Positions 38,725 through 49,089 are shown, counted from the first letter of the stretch. The stretch is DNA of 64,000 bases from Rhodocyclales bacterium (GCA_016235805.1 JACRIY010000043.1:56651-120650), one strand, 5' to 3'. Notes: generated from the sequence alone by a model not told the origin. Translations and numbers: made by a program.

Positions 38725-39344
38725 TTCTTGACCGACGTCGCCTCGCCGGTTTTGTTCTTTGCCTGCAGGGACTTGATCAGGCCGTCGATGCCGCCATTGC
38801 GAACTTCGGCGGCGAACGACTCGCGATAATTCGTTACGAGACTGATGCCGCCCACCTCGATGTCATAAACCTTCCAGCCGGAGGCGGCTTTTTCCAGGAA
38901 ATAGTCCAACTCGATGTTCTTGCCAGCGCCAGACTGCTTGATCTCGGTGCGAACCCTGACGTCGGTCTCTCCGGCCTTCAAGGCAAACGGCTTGAATCCG
39001 ATCGTCTGGTTCTTGTATTCGGTCAGCGCCTTGGAGTAGGTACGAACCAGCAAGTGGCGAAACTCGTCGGCCAGGACCTTCTGCTGGGCCGGGCTGGCCT
39101 GACGCCAATCGCGAGCCAGCGCCAGCTGGGTCATGCGCATGAAATTGAAGTGGGGCAACACTTTCGCCTCCACCAGCTCGATGGCCTTGCGCGTGTTCCC
39201 CGACTGGATGTCCTTGTCCTTGCGGACAATATCAAGTACTTCGTTGGTCACCGTCTTGATCAGGACATCTGGAGCAACTGCATCCTGCGCCATCGGCGTC
39301 GCGGCAATCAGCAGGCCGCTGAAAAGTGCAAACAGGTATTTCAT
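38721..39344 (-). CDS. mlaC: Periplasmic phospholipid-binding protein MlaC
   Basis: 207 residues with a signal peptide (cut after MAQ/A region) and the MlaC/Ttg2D fold: a helical part with MRMTQLALARDWRQASPAQQ and a beta part ending in YDIEVGGISLVTNYRESF. It shuttles phospholipids between MlaA and the MlaFEDB complex. Confidence 0.93.
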   Translation of the reverse strand: MKYLFALFSGLLIAATPMAQDAVAPDVLIKTVTNEVLDIVRKDKDIQSGNTRKAIELVEAKVLPHFNFMRMTQLALARDWRQASPAQQKVLADEFRHLLVRTYSKALTEYKNQTIGFKPFALKAGETDVRVRTEIKQSGAGKNIELDYFLEKAASGWKVYDIEVGGISLVTNYRESFAAEVRNGGIDGLIKSLQAKNKTGEATSVKK

Positions 39345-39392
39345 GTGGGTTCCCGGGATTTCGGAATCGGGGCTGGTGCCCCGATTCTTGGA

Positions 39393-40223
39393 CTACTTCG
39401 TATCGACGGCTTCCGTACGAACAGCCAGAACAGCTCCTGCAGTTGGAGGTAGCTCGGCACGCAACTCATTCGATCCGGCCTCGGCCGACAACGAACGATC
39501 GGTATCAAGACTCGCCTCCGGCTCGCGCGGCGGGTTGCCGTCATGGATCAGGTTGCGCCTACGCTGCAGATAAGCGTCTCGTACATAGGAATACTTGTCC
39601 AGCGCGGCTTCTTCGACGACCTTGTCGGCCGCCAGGAGATTGGCACGGTCATTCACCAAGCGCAGCACCAGCGCAATATCGCGGTCCCCCTTGGGCCGGT
39701 GGTTCGCCACCGGATCCGCCTGCACGTCCAGCACCAGGCCCACCGTGTCACGTACCGTTCGCGGTCCAAAGACAGGGATCACAACGTAGGCGCCATTTCC
39801 GACACCCCAACGACCGAAGGTCTGGCCAAAGTCTTCGTCGTGCTTTTCAAGGCCGGCATCGGAAGCAATGTCCAAAACGCCGAGCAAGCCGATCGTCGTG
39901 TTGATCACGACCCGTCCAAGGTCGCTGAACGCCTCGGGGATCTTTCCCTGAAGCAGGTTATTCACACCAATGAACAGGTCATCGATGTTGCCGAAAAAAT
40001 TGGTGACGCCGGTACGGATCGGGGATGGCAGAACTGCTTCATAACCCGTGGCAACAGGCTTCACTATGACCGAATCCAGCCCTTCGTTGAAGGCGAACAT
40101 GGCGCGATTGAAACCCTCGACCGGATCTTTGGGGTTGCCGGAACTGGCGCATCCGGCCAACATGCCGGCCGCCAGCACTGCCAAGGTTGCCGACTTCAGA
40201 CGGGATGGGAGCGTTTTATTCAT
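39393..40223 (-). CDS. mlaA: Outer-membrane lipoprotein MlaA (VacJ)
   Basis: 276 residues. The lipobox is LAGCASS after a hydrophobic stretch, and the conserved DPVEGFNRAMFAFNEGLD and ETFGRWGVGNGAYVVIPV-like regions are present. The C-terminal 60 residues are an acidic and Pro/Ala-rich extension. It extracts misplaced phospholipids from the outer leaflet. Sits between mlaC and mlaD as usual in betaproteobacteria. Confidence 0.94.
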   Translation of the reverse strand: MNKTLPSRLKSATLAVLAAGMLAGCASSGNPKDPVEGFNRAMFAFNEGLDSVIVKPVATGYEAVLPSPIRTGVTNFFGNIDDLFIGVNNLLQGKIPEAFSDLGRVVINTTIGLLGVLDIASDAGLEKHDEDFGQTFGRWGVGNGAYVVIPVFGPRTVRDTVGLVLDVQADPVANHRPKGDRDIALVLRLVNDRANLLAADKVVEEAALDKYSYVRDAYLQRRRNLIHDGNPPREPEASLDTDRSLSAEAGSNELRAELPPTAGAVLAVRTEAVDTK

Positions 40224-40243
40224 TCTATTCAGGCACCTGTTGA

Positions 40244-40714
40244 CTACTTCTTGCCGCCATCCTCGGCAGCCTTGTTGAACATGAACTGGCCGATCAATTT
40301 CTCCAGAACCACTGCCGACTGCGTTTTCTTGATCGTATCGCCCGCCTTGAGCATCTCGGAATCGCCACCCACCTCGAATCCGATGTACTGCTCGCCCAGC
40401 AAACCCGATGTGTTGATCGTTGCAAACGTATCGCGCGGAAACTTGTAGCGGGCATCCACGTTAATGGTCACCACTGCAAGATAGGCCTCCGGATCGAACC
40501 GGATTTCCGCCACCCGACCGACGACGACACCCGCGCTTTTTACTGCGCCCCGCACCTTCAGGCCGCCAATGTTATCAAATTGGGCCTGAATTGCATAAGT
40601 ATCACCACTGCTGGATGACGCCATGTTGCCTACTTTCAGCGCCAGGAACAGCAACGCCCCCAGTCCGACGGCAACGAAAAATCCGACCCAAAGGTCAAGT
40701 GTAGTGCGGCTCAT
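40244..40714 (-). CDS. mlaD: MCE-domain protein MlaD
   Basis: 156 residues, one N-terminal membrane anchor and a single MCE domain (FDNIGGLKVRGAVKSAGVVV). It forms the periplasmic hexameric ring of the Mla complex. One base separates it from mlaE. Confidence 0.95.
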   Translation of the reverse strand: MSRTTLDLWVGFFVAVGLGALLFLALKVGNMASSSSGDTYAIQAQFDNIGGLKVRGAVKSAGVVVGRVAEIRFDPEAYLAVVTINVDARYKFPRDTFATINTSGLLGEQYIGFEVGGDSEMLKAGDTIKKTQSAVVLEKLIGQFMFNKAAEDGGKK

Positions 40715-40715
40715 G

Positions 40716-41510
40716 TCATGTCCCTGTAAACATGAAGGCGGTGAGAATGAAGTCGGCGGCCAGAATGGCCAGCGACGATGTTACAACTGTGCGCGTGGTG
40801 GCACCCGACACCCCCTCGGCAGTGGGTTCGGCATCGTAGCCCTCGAACACCGCCACCCAGCTTACGATGATGCCGAACACGAAGCTCTTGATCACGCCAT
40901 TGAGGATGTCTTCCCGGAAATCGACCGACGCCTGCATCTGCGACCAGAACGACCCCTCGTCGACACCAATCAATTGCACGCCGACCAGATAGCCGCCGAA
41001 AATACCCATGGCCGAAAACAGAGCCGCCAGCAGCGGCATCGAAATCACCCCGCCCCAGAATCGCGGCGCCACCACGCGGGCGATCGGATCGACAGCCATC
41101 ATTTCCATGGCAGACAACTGCTCGGTGGCTTTCATCATGCCGATTTCGGCCGTAATCGCCGATCCGGCACGGCTGGCGAACAGCAGGGCCGCGACCACCG
41201 GGCCCAGTTCGCGCACGAGCGACAGCGACACCAGAACGCCGAGTGCCTCGGTCGAGCCGTAGCGCTGCAGTGTGTCGTAGCCCTGCAAGCCGAGCACCAT
41301 GCCGACGAAGAGGCCCGACACGAGGATGATGATCAGGCTCAGCACGCCGGTGAAGTAGATCTCGCGTATCGTCAGATGCATTCGCCGCAGCGCGGTGCCC
41401 GAACCCAGCAAGATGGCCAGAAAGAAGCGGCTGGCGTAGCCAAGGCGCCAGATGCGAGAAGTCACCCGCTGGCCGAGGCCACGCAAGGACCGGGTCAGGC
41501 CGTTATCCAT
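40716..41510 (-). CDS. mlaE: Mla complex permease
   Basis: 264 residues, five to six membrane segments. The MlaE/Ttg2B signature REIYFTGVLSLIIILVSGLF and the ATPase-contacting ELGPVVAALLFASRAGSA block are intact. Overlaps mlaF by eight bases. Confidence 0.95.
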   Translation of the reverse strand: MDNGLTRSLRGLGQRVTSRIWRLGYASRFFLAILLGSGTALRRMHLTIREIYFTGVLSLIIILVSGLFVGMVLGLQGYDTLQRYGSTEALGVLVSLSLVRELGPVVAALLFASRAGSAITAEIGMMKATEQLSAMEMMAVDPIARVVAPRFWGGVISMPLLAALFSAMGIFGGYLVGVQLIGVDEGSFWSQMQASVDFREDILNGVIKSFVFGIIVSWVAVFEGYDAEPTAEGVSGATTRTVVTSSLAILAADFILTAFMFTGT

Positions 41511-42318
41511 GGCGTGCGGCTCGCTCCATGAGTTGCTCGCCGTAGGGGCGCGACGGGTAGTGGAACGGAACCGGACCGTCGGCCTCCCCCCAGACGAACT
41601 GATGCACGTAAGGTACCTTCGAGTCCTTGATGTCTTCCGCAGAGCCCTCGGCGACTATTTTTCCGGCAGACACGAAATAAACGTAATCCACAATCTTGAG
41701 CGACTCCTGCACGTCGTGCGTTACCACGATGGAACTTGCCCCCAATGCATCGTTGAGCTTACGAATGAGGTCGCCGATGATCGCCAGGGAAATCGGATCG
41801 AGGCCGGCGAACGGTTCGTCGTACATGATCAGCATCGGATCGAGGGCAACGGCGCGGGCCAGGGCAACCCGGCGCGCCATGCCACCGGACAGTTCCGCCG
41901 GCATCAGGTCGTGGGCGCCGCGCAATCCCACCGCATTCAGCTTCATCAAAACCAGGTCGCGGATCACGGTCTCAGGCAAGTCGGTATGTTCGCGCATCTG
42001 GAACGCAATGTTGTCAAACACCGACATATCGGTAAACAGGGCCCCGAACTGGAACAACATACCCATGCGTCGGCGCAGGCCGTAAAGGCCATCGGCGTCG
42101 AGTTGATGAACCACCTGTCCGTTTATCTTTACCTCGCCTGACGTCGGCTTGAGTTGGCCGCCGATCAAGCGCAACGTAGTAGTCTTGCCGCAACCGGAAC
42201 TGCCCATCACCGCCACGACCTTGCCGCGCGGAATCGTCATGTTGATTCCAGTCAGGATCGGCCGGTTGTCGTAGGTGAAGTTCAGATCGCGGATTTCGAC
42301 AAGGTTGTCCGGTGGCAT
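41503..42318 (-). CDS. mlaF: Mla complex ATPase
   Basis: 271 residues from the ATG at 42318 (MPPDNLVEIRD); an upstream ATG would add 26 residues unlike the family. Walker A is VMGSSGCGKTTTLRL, the signature ELSGGMARRVALARA, and Walker B LIMYDEPFAGLDP. It is the first gene of the minus-strand mlaFEDACB operon; the 173-base gap to the divergent regulator gene should hold both promoters. Confidence 0.95.
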   Translation of the reverse strand: MPPDNLVEIRDLNFTYDNRPILTGINMTIPRGKVVAVMGSSGCGKTTTLRLIGGQLKPTSGEVKINGQVVHQLDADGLYGLRRRMGMLFQFGALFTDMSVFDNIAFQMREHTDLPETVIRDLVLMKLNAVGLRGAHDLMPAELSGGMARRVALARAVALDPMLIMYDEPFAGLDPISLAIIGDLIRKLNDALGASSIVVTHDVQESLKIVDYVYFVSAGKIVAEGSAEDIKDSKVPYVHQFVWGEADGPVPFHYPSRPYGEQLMERAARHG

Positions 42319-42491
42319 TGTGACGCCGGTAGGTTTTCCGGCTGGATTCGCAACATTGAATCTTAGCAGAATCGCCCTCAACGTCGGATTGGGCAATTAC
42401 TGAAGAAACCCCTAAACGCCCTTCACAAACCGAAATTTCCAGCCACGATTCGATTTATGATGGTTCGATCAATTCCACACCATCACTTTCC

Positions 42492-43943
42492 TTGAACTCA
42501 ACGCCGGACAAAACCAGGCTGCTGATCGTCGACGATGACCCGCTCATTGCCGACGCGTTGGGCTACTTTCTGGGTCGGGAATACGCCGTCAGCACCGCTG
42601 CCACCCGTAGCGAAGCGGTCAAGCTTTTGCGCGAAGGGAACCTTGCTCCCGCGCTTGCATTGATTGACCTCGGGCTGCCTCCGACGCCGCACCGTCCCGA
42701 TGAAGGCTTTGCCTTGATCGCGGACATACTGGCGCACGCGCCCGAAACCCGGATTGTCGTCCTCTCCGGACAGAGCGACGAACCCAACGCCCGTCATGCG
42801 CGCGCGCTGGGCGCAACCGAGTTCGTAGCCAAGCCCGCCGACCCAGAAAATCTGCGCAAGCTGATAAAGAGAGTGTTGTCTTTTAGAGACACATCTACCG
42901 AAGTTGACGATGGGCTGATCGGAACCAGCGAACCGTTGCAAAAGCTTCGCGCGCAACTTCGGCAGTTCGCCCGTTCGCCGTTCCCGGTACTGATAGAAGG
43001 TGAATCCGGCAGCGGAAAGGAACTGGCCGCCGTCGCACTGCATCGACTGTCCGAGCGCGTAGCCAAACCCTACCTGGCGCTCAATTGCGCCGCCATTTCG
43101 CCCAATCTTGTGGAAGCGACGCTGTTCGGCCACGCCAAGGGCGCGTTTACCGGTGCCAGCGGGCCTCGCGCAGGCTATTTCGAGGACGCTTCGGACGGAA
43201 CGCTGTTCCTCGACGAGATTGGAGAACTGCCACTGGACTTGCAGCCGAAATTGCTACGCGTTCTTGAAAACGGCGAGTTTCAGCGCATTGGCGAAACCCA
43301 GGCGCGGCGATCCTCGGCGCGCATCGTGACTGCCACCAATCGAGACCTGAAGAAAGAGGTTCGCGAAGGGCGTTTCCGCGCCGACCTTTACCACCGCTTG
43401 TCCGTGTTCACGATTTCGATCCCGCCCTTGCGCGACCTCGGCGACGACCGCATCCTCCTGCTGGAACATTTCCGTTCGATTTATGCAGCCCAGGCCAACC
43501 TGCAGCCGTTCCGCCTGGCGGCGGCCACCTCGAAGCGACTGCTTGCCTACCCGTTTCCAGGGAACGTGCGGGAACTGCGCAACATCGCGATTCGCCTGAC
43601 GACAAAATACGCGGGCAGGGAGATTGGCGTCGATGAACTGGAAGCCGAACTCGACGTCGGCAGCGACCCGCTGGCGAGTGGCATCGGTGCGACGCAGACA
43701 CCGGCCGGAAGGGCGGAACTGATGGCAATCGCGCTGAACGACCTTCAGACCCGGCACGATTTCAATCTGGATGCCACGCTACGACTCTGGGAAGAAGCCT
43801 ATATCGAGGCGGCACAGCATTTGGCGCACAACAACATGAGCCAGGCGGCGCGACTGCTCGGCGTAAATCGAACCACGCTCTACAATCGCATCGATGCACT
43901 GACCCGCGAAAAGCGGCCCGGCCCCAATCGCAGCCTTTTCTGA
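42492..43943 (+). CDS. Sigma-54-dependent response regulator
   Basis: 483 residues, probable TTG start at 42492 because no in-frame ATG or GTG gives an intact receiver domain. The receiver domain has the acidic pair DDD near residue 15, the phospho-acceptor Asp in LIDLGLP and the Lys in AKPAD. The AAA+ domain has Walker A GESGSGKE and an intact GAFTGA loop. A Fis-type helix-turn-helix (MSQAARLLGVNRTTLYNRI) ends the protein. It lies 33 bases before the pilus operon on the same strand and is its likely regulator. No cognate kinase is adjacent. Confidence 0.88.
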   Translation: MNSTPDKTRLLIVDDDPLIADALGYFLGREYAVSTAATRSEAVKLLREGNLAPALALIDLGLPPTPHRPDEGFALIADILAHAPETRIVVLSGQSDEPNARHARALGATEFVAKPADPENLRKLIKRVLSFRDTSTEVDDGLIGTSEPLQKLRAQLRQFARSPFPVLIEGESGSGKELAAVALHRLSERVAKPYLALNCAAISPNLVEATLFGHAKGAFTGASGPRAGYFEDASDGTLFLDEIGELPLDLQPKLLRVLENGEFQRIGETQARRSSARIVTATNRDLKKEVREGRFRADLYHRLSVFTISIPPLRDLGDDRILLLEHFRSIYAAQANLQPFRLAAATSKRLLAYPFPGNVRELRNIAIRLTTKYAGREIGVDELEAELDVGSDPLASGIGATQTPAGRAELMAIALNDLQTRHDFNLDATLRLWEEAYIEAAQHLAHNNMSQAARLLGVNRTTLYNRIDALTREKRPGPNRSLF

Positions 43944-43976
43944 CCGGAATCCAGCCCCGCCCGAACGACCGACGCC

Positions 43977-45548
43977 ATGTACCTCGAACATTTCGGACTC
44001 AACGAGCCACCGTTTCGCATCACGCCCCATACCGATTTTTTCTTCGACGGGGCCAATCGCGGCGCAACGCTCGATGCGCTTGTTTACGCGATCACTCACG
44101 ACGAAGGCATAGTCAAGGTCAGCGGCGAAGTCGGGAGCGGCAAGACCATGCTCTGCCGGGTGCTGATGGAGCGCCTGCCGCAAAACGTCACCATCATCTA
44201 TCTGGCGAACCCGTCGCTCTCGCGCGACGACATTCTTTTTGCCATTGCCGACGAACTTGGCCTGAGCATCGCCGAAAACGCCCGGACCTCTGCAGTGATG
44301 CGTGCCCTGCAGGACCACCTTATCGCGTCGTTCGGCGAAGGCCGGCAAGTCGTAGTCCTGATCGACGAAGCCCATGCGATGCCGGCGGAAACTCTCGAGG
44401 AAATCCGCCTCCTGTCGAACCTCGAAACCAACCGCCACAAACTGCTGCAACTGGTTCTGTTCGGCCAGCCCGAGCTGAACGACGTCCTTGCCCGTCCCGA
44501 CATGCGGCAACTGAAGGAACGCATCACGCACAACTTCGGCCTTGCGCCCTTGCTGCGCGACGACATCAGCCAGTACCTTGACTTCCGCATGCGTGCCGCA
44601 GGCTATCGCGGGCCGAGCATCTTCATGCCGCCGGCGCTGAAAATGATCGAGCGCAGTTCGCTTGGGCTTACCCGCCGGATCAACATCCTGGCCGACAAGG
44701 CTCTGCTCGCGGCCTTTTCGTCTGGCAGCCACCAGATCGGCCCCAAGGAGGTCCAGGCGGCGATCCGTGATTCCGAATTCAGCGAAGCCGCTTATGGCGG
44801 GAAAATGGTCCGCAACACCAAAACCATCTGGATCGCCACTGCCCTCGCCATCGGCGCGGCCGCAGCCATCTTCTGGTTACTGTCGGCACAAACTGGCAAC
44901 AACCCGACTACGGTGGCTCCGTCATCGACGGACATTCCCAGCCCACCTGCGGCCGTAACCCCTGCCCCGCCCGCCGGCACCACGCCCCCTCCCACCCAGG
45001 GCAGCCCGGCATCGAATCCATCTCCCGCGACTGCGGAAGCTTCCACGCCCGGACCCAGTGCTGGCGCTCCCCAGGTTGCCGCTAACCCGCCGGCGAGAGT
45101 AGCGCTCACAACGCCTGCCTCCCAGTCAGCAGTGCCGATTTCAGCGCCGCCCACCCCGTCGCCGACCGTCGCGGGAACTGCGCCAACCGGGCGCACAACG
45201 CAAGCACCGGCGACTATGCCGAAGGTTGGACCCCTCACCGGGGAACGCCTCGAAGCCGGTCGCGCCTGGCTGGAGCAGGTGCCGAACGACCACTGGTTCG
45301 TTCAGGTGTATGACACGGATGCCAGGCGACATGGCGAAATCGAGGCGCTGTTGCTCCGCGTTCAGCGCGAGAACAATGAGCTCGGCAACGTTTACGTCTA
45401 TTTTTCGGAACTCAGCGGAGCGCCCCGATTTGGCGTCACCTACGGCAGCTACGCGACCGGTGCGGCGGCGGCAATGGCGCTGCGCAACCTGCCCAAATCC
45501 CTTAAGGCAAGCAAACCTTACCCCCGCCAAGTATTGCGACTACGCTAG
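43977..45548 (+). CDS. mshM: MshM/ExeA-like AAA ATPase with C-terminal SPOR-like domain
   Basis: 523 residues. An N-terminal AAA domain (MYLEHFGLNEPPFRITP, Walker A SGEVGSGKTMLC, Walker B VVVLIDEAHAM) is followed by a membrane helix near residue 290, a long Pro/Ala/Thr-rich periplasmic linker and a C-terminal SPOR-like fold. The last part suggests peptidoglycan binding, as in ExeA/GspA proteins that help insert secretins. The fusion of MshM with a SPOR tail is longer than usual MshM (about 300 residues). Confidence 0.82.
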   Translation: MYLEHFGLNEPPFRITPHTDFFFDGANRGATLDALVYAITHDEGIVKVSGEVGSGKTMLCRVLMERLPQNVTIIYLANPSLSRDDILFAIADELGLSIAENARTSAVMRALQDHLIASFGEGRQVVVLIDEAHAMPAETLEEIRLLSNLETNRHKLLQLVLFGQPELNDVLARPDMRQLKERITHNFGLAPLLRDDISQYLDFRMRAAGYRGPSIFMPPALKMIERSSLGLTRRINILADKALLAAFSSGSHQIGPKEVQAAIRDSEFSEAAYGGKMVRNTKTIWIATALAIGAAAAIFWLLSAQTGNNPTTVAPSSTDIPSPPAAVTPAPPAGTTPPPTQGSPASNPSPATAEASTPGPSAGAPQVAANPPARVALTTPASQSAVPISAPPTPSPTVAGTAPTGRTTQAPATMPKVGPLTGERLEAGRAWLEQVPNDHWFVQVYDTDARRHGEIEALLLRVQRENNELGNVYVYFSELSGAPRFGVTYGSYATGAAAAMALRNLPKSLKASKPYPRQVLRLR

Positions 45549-45661
45549 TGCAAATTCACAACATCCGTTGCACACCCATGCTCTCAATCAAATCATTGAG
45601 TTGCCGTGTATACATAATGTGCTATCCTAAGATTGGCTTTTTTACCTGATCGGGGATTCGT

Positions 45662-47536
45662 TTGCGCCCACTTCTGATCTCGCCTTTCCCTGTTGCGCTC
45701 GTCGCAAGTTTAATGCTTTCTGCATGCGGGAGCCTGCCGCCGCAGTCACCGTCCTCCGGCCACATTCGCGCCGAGGCCCAGGTCGCGCCGAATCCGGGAA
45801 TTCCGCAACCTGTTGCCGCCACGGTCAGCCTCGCGCGACCGAAGGCGAGCGCCAAAACCGAGTCCTACTCGGTCGTGGTTCGCAATATTCCGGTACAGGA
45901 TCTGCTTTTTGCCCTGGCGCGCGACGCGAAACTCAACATCGACATCCATCCGGGCATCAACGGCATCGTCACGATCAATGCGATCGACCAGACGCTGCAG
46001 CAGATCCTGACCCGGGTCGCCAAGCAAGTCGACATGCGCTGGGAACTCGACGGCCCGAATCTGGTGGTGATGCCCGACTCGCCCTTCCTGCGCAACTACC
46101 GGGTCGACTACGTCAATATGTCGCGTGACGTGAGCGGCACTGTTTCGATCAACACCCAGATCGCATCCACAAGTACAAGCGCCACCGGGGGATCCACCAG
46201 CAGCGGCGGCGGCAACAACTCCAGCACCTCCGTCAAGAGCACGGCACAGAACAATTTCTGGCAATCACTGGAAAAGAACCTGAAGGACATCCTGCGCGAA
46301 AGCGACAAGATACTTCCTGAAGGTTCCAGCGAAACAGTGATCGAGCGGTCGGACCAGCAGGCCACCACGGGAACGGGTGCCCAAGGCGGCCAAGGCACTT
46401 CCGGCCGGTCTAGTGGAACCACCTCCAACCTGGCCGGCAGCCCGAATCCGGCAAGCCTCCAGCAGCAGGGGACTACCGTCGTCAAGCGGACGACTTTCCG
46501 CGAAGCCGCTTCGATCATCGTCAACCCGGAGGCCGGCGTCGTCGTCGTTCGCGCAACGTCCAGACAGCACGAAAAAGTCCAGGAGTATCTGGACATGGTG
46601 CTTTCCAGCGCCCGACGCCAGGTGATCATCGAAGCCACGATCGCGGAAGTCACCTTGAGCGATGCGTACCAGCAGGGGATCAACTGGCAGAGTTTGCGTT
46701 CCTTGCGTCCAGGGAATCCGCAGGCCGGTTTTTCCCTGGCACAGAATCCGACCGGCCTCGTAGCCGGCGCCGTTCCGGACCCGTTCGCCACGGCATCCGG
46801 AAGCTTTGCCACCCCCCCGGGAGCGTTTGCGTTCCTGCTGAATTTTGTCGCGCCGGGCCTCGGCTTGTCATCGACACTCAATCTGCTGGAAAATTTCGGC
46901 AAGGTCCGCGTCCTGTCCAGCCCGAAGATCAGCGTGCTGAACAATCAGACAGCCATGCTTAAAGTGGTCGACAACGTCGTCTACTTCAACATCAAGAACG
47001 ACACGACCACCACCGCCACGGGAACGGTCAGCATCATCACGTCGACAGCGCAGTCGGTATCGGTGGGACTGGTGATGAGCGTAACGCCCCAGGTGAGCGA
47101 GAACGGGACGATCCTGCTCAACGTCAGGCCGACCATTTCCAGCCAAAAGGGTGAGGGCAAGCCCGACCCCACTCCCGGTCTGGCGTTTGTCAACAGAGTT
47201 CCGGAGATCCAGACCCGCGAAATGGAATCGATGCTGCGCTTGTCCGATGGCGAAGTGGCGGTGATGGGCGGACTGATGGAAGACAGGGTCAGCAACACCA
47301 CGAATCAGGTTCCCGGCCTGGGCGACCTTCCTGGCATCGGCAACTTCTTTCGCAATCGAAACGATTCCAGCACCAAAACGGAACTCGTCATCTTCCTGAA
47401 GCCGACCATCATTCGCGATCCGAGCATCGACGGCGACTATAAGAGCTTCCGCGGCCAGTTGCCCACCAAGGATTTCTTCGTGGACACGCCTCGTCAGACC
47501 CAACTATTCGACGCGCAGGGAGCAGTTGCGCGATGA
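45662..47536 (+). CDS. mshL: MshL-like secretin lipoprotein
   Basis: 624 residues from the TTG at 45662. The signal sequence ends with a lipobox, LMLSACGS. An N-terminal secretin/TonB short domain (VRNIPVQDLLFALARDAKLN) is followed by a Ser/Thr/Gly-rich insertion and the secretin core with QVIIEATIAEVTLSDAYQQG and the conserved GLMEDRVSNTTNQVPGLGDL. It forms the outer-membrane pore for the pilus. Overlaps mshN by four bases. The AT-rich 113-base leader with TATACATAAT at about 45608 may hold an internal promoter. Confidence 0.88.
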   Translation: MRPLLISPFPVALVASLMLSACGSLPPQSPSSGHIRAEAQVAPNPGIPQPVAATVSLARPKASAKTESYSVVVRNIPVQDLLFALARDAKLNIDIHPGINGIVTINAIDQTLQQILTRVAKQVDMRWELDGPNLVVMPDSPFLRNYRVDYVNMSRDVSGTVSINTQIASTSTSATGGSTSSGGGNNSSTSVKSTAQNNFWQSLEKNLKDILRESDKILPEGSSETVIERSDQQATTGTGAQGGQGTSGRSSGTTSNLAGSPNPASLQQQGTTVVKRTTFREAASIIVNPEAGVVVVRATSRQHEKVQEYLDMVLSSARRQVIIEATIAEVTLSDAYQQGINWQSLRSLRPGNPQAGFSLAQNPTGLVAGAVPDPFATASGSFATPPGAFAFLLNFVAPGLGLSSTLNLLENFGKVRVLSSPKISVLNNQTAMLKVVDNVVYFNIKNDTTTTATGTVSIITSTAQSVSVGLVMSVTPQVSENGTILLNVRPTISSQKGEGKPDPTPGLAFVNRVPEIQTREMESMLRLSDGEVAVMGGLMEDRVSNTTNQVPGLGDLPGIGNFFRNRNDSSTKTELVIFLKPTIIRDPSIDGDYKSFRGQLPTKDFFVDTPRQTQLFDAQGAVAR

Positions 47537-48948
47537 GCCTGCTGATGGATGCCCTCAAAAAGGCCGAACTGGCAAAGCGCCAGGGTGAGGGCGCCGGCGA
47601 ATCGCCCGCAGCGGATGCCGTCGGTGAGCTGACACTGAAGCCTCTCGTCGAACCGCATTTCACAGACTCCGCGACAAGCATCCCCGCGCCCGGCATTGCG
47701 ACCCCCGCTCCGGAAACTTCATCGCAATCGTCCCACTTGGAAGAACTCGACGCGCGATTCCTTGCGGAAGCGGAGCAAGCAGCCGCCGCTCGGCTGAAAG
47801 CAGGTCAACCCTCTCCCACAACGCCACAAGCGATTGCGATCGAAAACTCCCCGCGACCGCTGGCGATCGCCGCTACGGAACCGCGAAAAGCGCAGGCGGA
47901 CAAAAATACTTCCGCGCCGTCCGACAAGTCCGCCGCACAGAACCTGTTTGCCGCGAAGCAAGCCGAAACACCTGCATCACGCAAGGGGTTTGCCATTGTC
48001 GTCGGCGCCATAACCGTGCTTTCCATATGCGGCATCGGCGGCTACTTCTGGTGGCAGTTGCAACCGAAGTCATCACTGGTCGCCAGTCGCGCACCGGTGC
48101 CAACCGCCCCGATCGCGGCAGCAGCTCCGCAGGCCCCTGCCGCAGCCCCGGTCGCCGTATCACCAGCGCCGACTTCCGTGGCGTCGCCGCTCGCCGCTGC
48201 GCCGGCGACGCCGGCGGCGCCCGTTGCGGCGCCCGTGGCCAGCAAGCGTGCGCCCGACGATGACGAAGAAGATGCAGCGCCGACGACAACCAAACCCGTC
48301 GCGCGAGTTCGTCGTCCTGCGCCCGCGGCGCTGCTACCGCAAGATGACGATAACCCGATCCGCGTAACCAGGGCACCGCTGAAGGTCAATCCGGCCCTGA
48401 TCAGGGGTTTCGATGCCTTCAATCGCGGCGACCTGGCGACCGCGCAACTGGAATACGAACGCGCACAGAAGGCCGACCCGCGCAATTCGGACGCACTGCA
48501 TGGTCTGGCGGCAATCGCCATGCGTCAGGGGCGTGCGGAACAAGCCGAACAGCTCTATCGCCGCATCGCGGAAGCCGACCCGCAGGACACCGTGGCACAG
48601 GCGGCATTGATCAACAGCCGCGGCCAGGTCGATCCCAACACTGCCGAAAGCCGTTTGAAGACCCTGGCCGCGGCACAACCGGAACTCGCCGCACCGCATT
48701 TTTCCCTGGGAAACCTCTATGCCCGTCACGGCCGCTGGAATGACGCCCAGCAATCCTATTTCCGCGCGCATACGGCGGAACCCGACAATCCGGACATCCT
48801 TTACAACCTTGCAATAAGCCTTGAGCACCTGCGTCAGAACAAGCTGGCCGCCCAATACTATGCCCAGGCCATCGCCGCTGCGCAGAATCGTCCCGCAGGA
48901 TTCGACAAGACACAGGCCGCAGCAAGACTGCAAACGCTGCAGCCGTAA
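47533..48948 (+). CDS. mshN: MshN-like TPR protein
   Basis: 471 residues. The N-terminus MSLLMDALKKAELAKRQGEG is the standard MshN/GspB beginning. A membrane helix lies near residue 155, then an Ala/Pro-rich linker and several TPR units from about residue 290 (GFDAFNRGDLATAQLEYERA onward). It is probably an assembly scaffold across the periplasm. The linker contains a motif copy encoding AVSPAPTSV. Confidence 0.82.
   Translation: MSLLMDALKKAELAKRQGEGAGESPAADAVGELTLKPLVEPHFTDSATSIPAPGIATPAPETSSQSSHLEELDARFLAEAEQAAAARLKAGQPSPTTPQAIAIENSPRPLAIAATEPRKAQADKNTSAPSDKSAAQNLFAAKQAETPASRKGFAIVVGAITVLSICGIGGYFWWQLQPKSSLVASRAPVPTAPIAAAAPQAPAAAPVAVSPAPTSVASPLAAAPATPAAPVAAPVASKRAPDDDEEDAAPTTTKPVARVRRPAPAALLPQDDDNPIRVTRAPLKVNPALIRGFDAFNRGDLATAQLEYERAQKADPRNSDALHGLAAIAMRQGRAEQAEQLYRRIAEADPQDTVAQAALINSRGQVDPNTAESRLKTLAAAQPELAAPHFSLGNLYARHGRWNDAQQSYFRAHTAEPDNPDILYNLAISLEHLRQNKLAAQYYAQAIAAAQNRPAGFDKTQAAARLQTLQP
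48154..48177 (+). repeat. 24-bp interspersed motif, copy 10
   Basis: GCCGTAT then CACCAGCGCCGACTTCC. Sense within the mshN linker, encoding VSPAPTS. Confidence 0.85.
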
Positions 48949-49089
48949 CCGGAAAGCCCGCCGCAGCGGCTTGAAACCCTCGATACGCCGCAGCCTCGGG
49001 CGGAACCAAATTGAAAGCTTTCCACCTCAGTTTGCGGTCGCGCTACAAGGGCTTGCCCAAGCCGGCAGATGCGGGATAATGAACCCCGT

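Noticed and set aside
38921..38940. TTGCCAGCGCCAGACTG in mlaC, resembling the motif
   Set aside because: Has an extra base in the core and lacks the GCCGT end; too weak to include.
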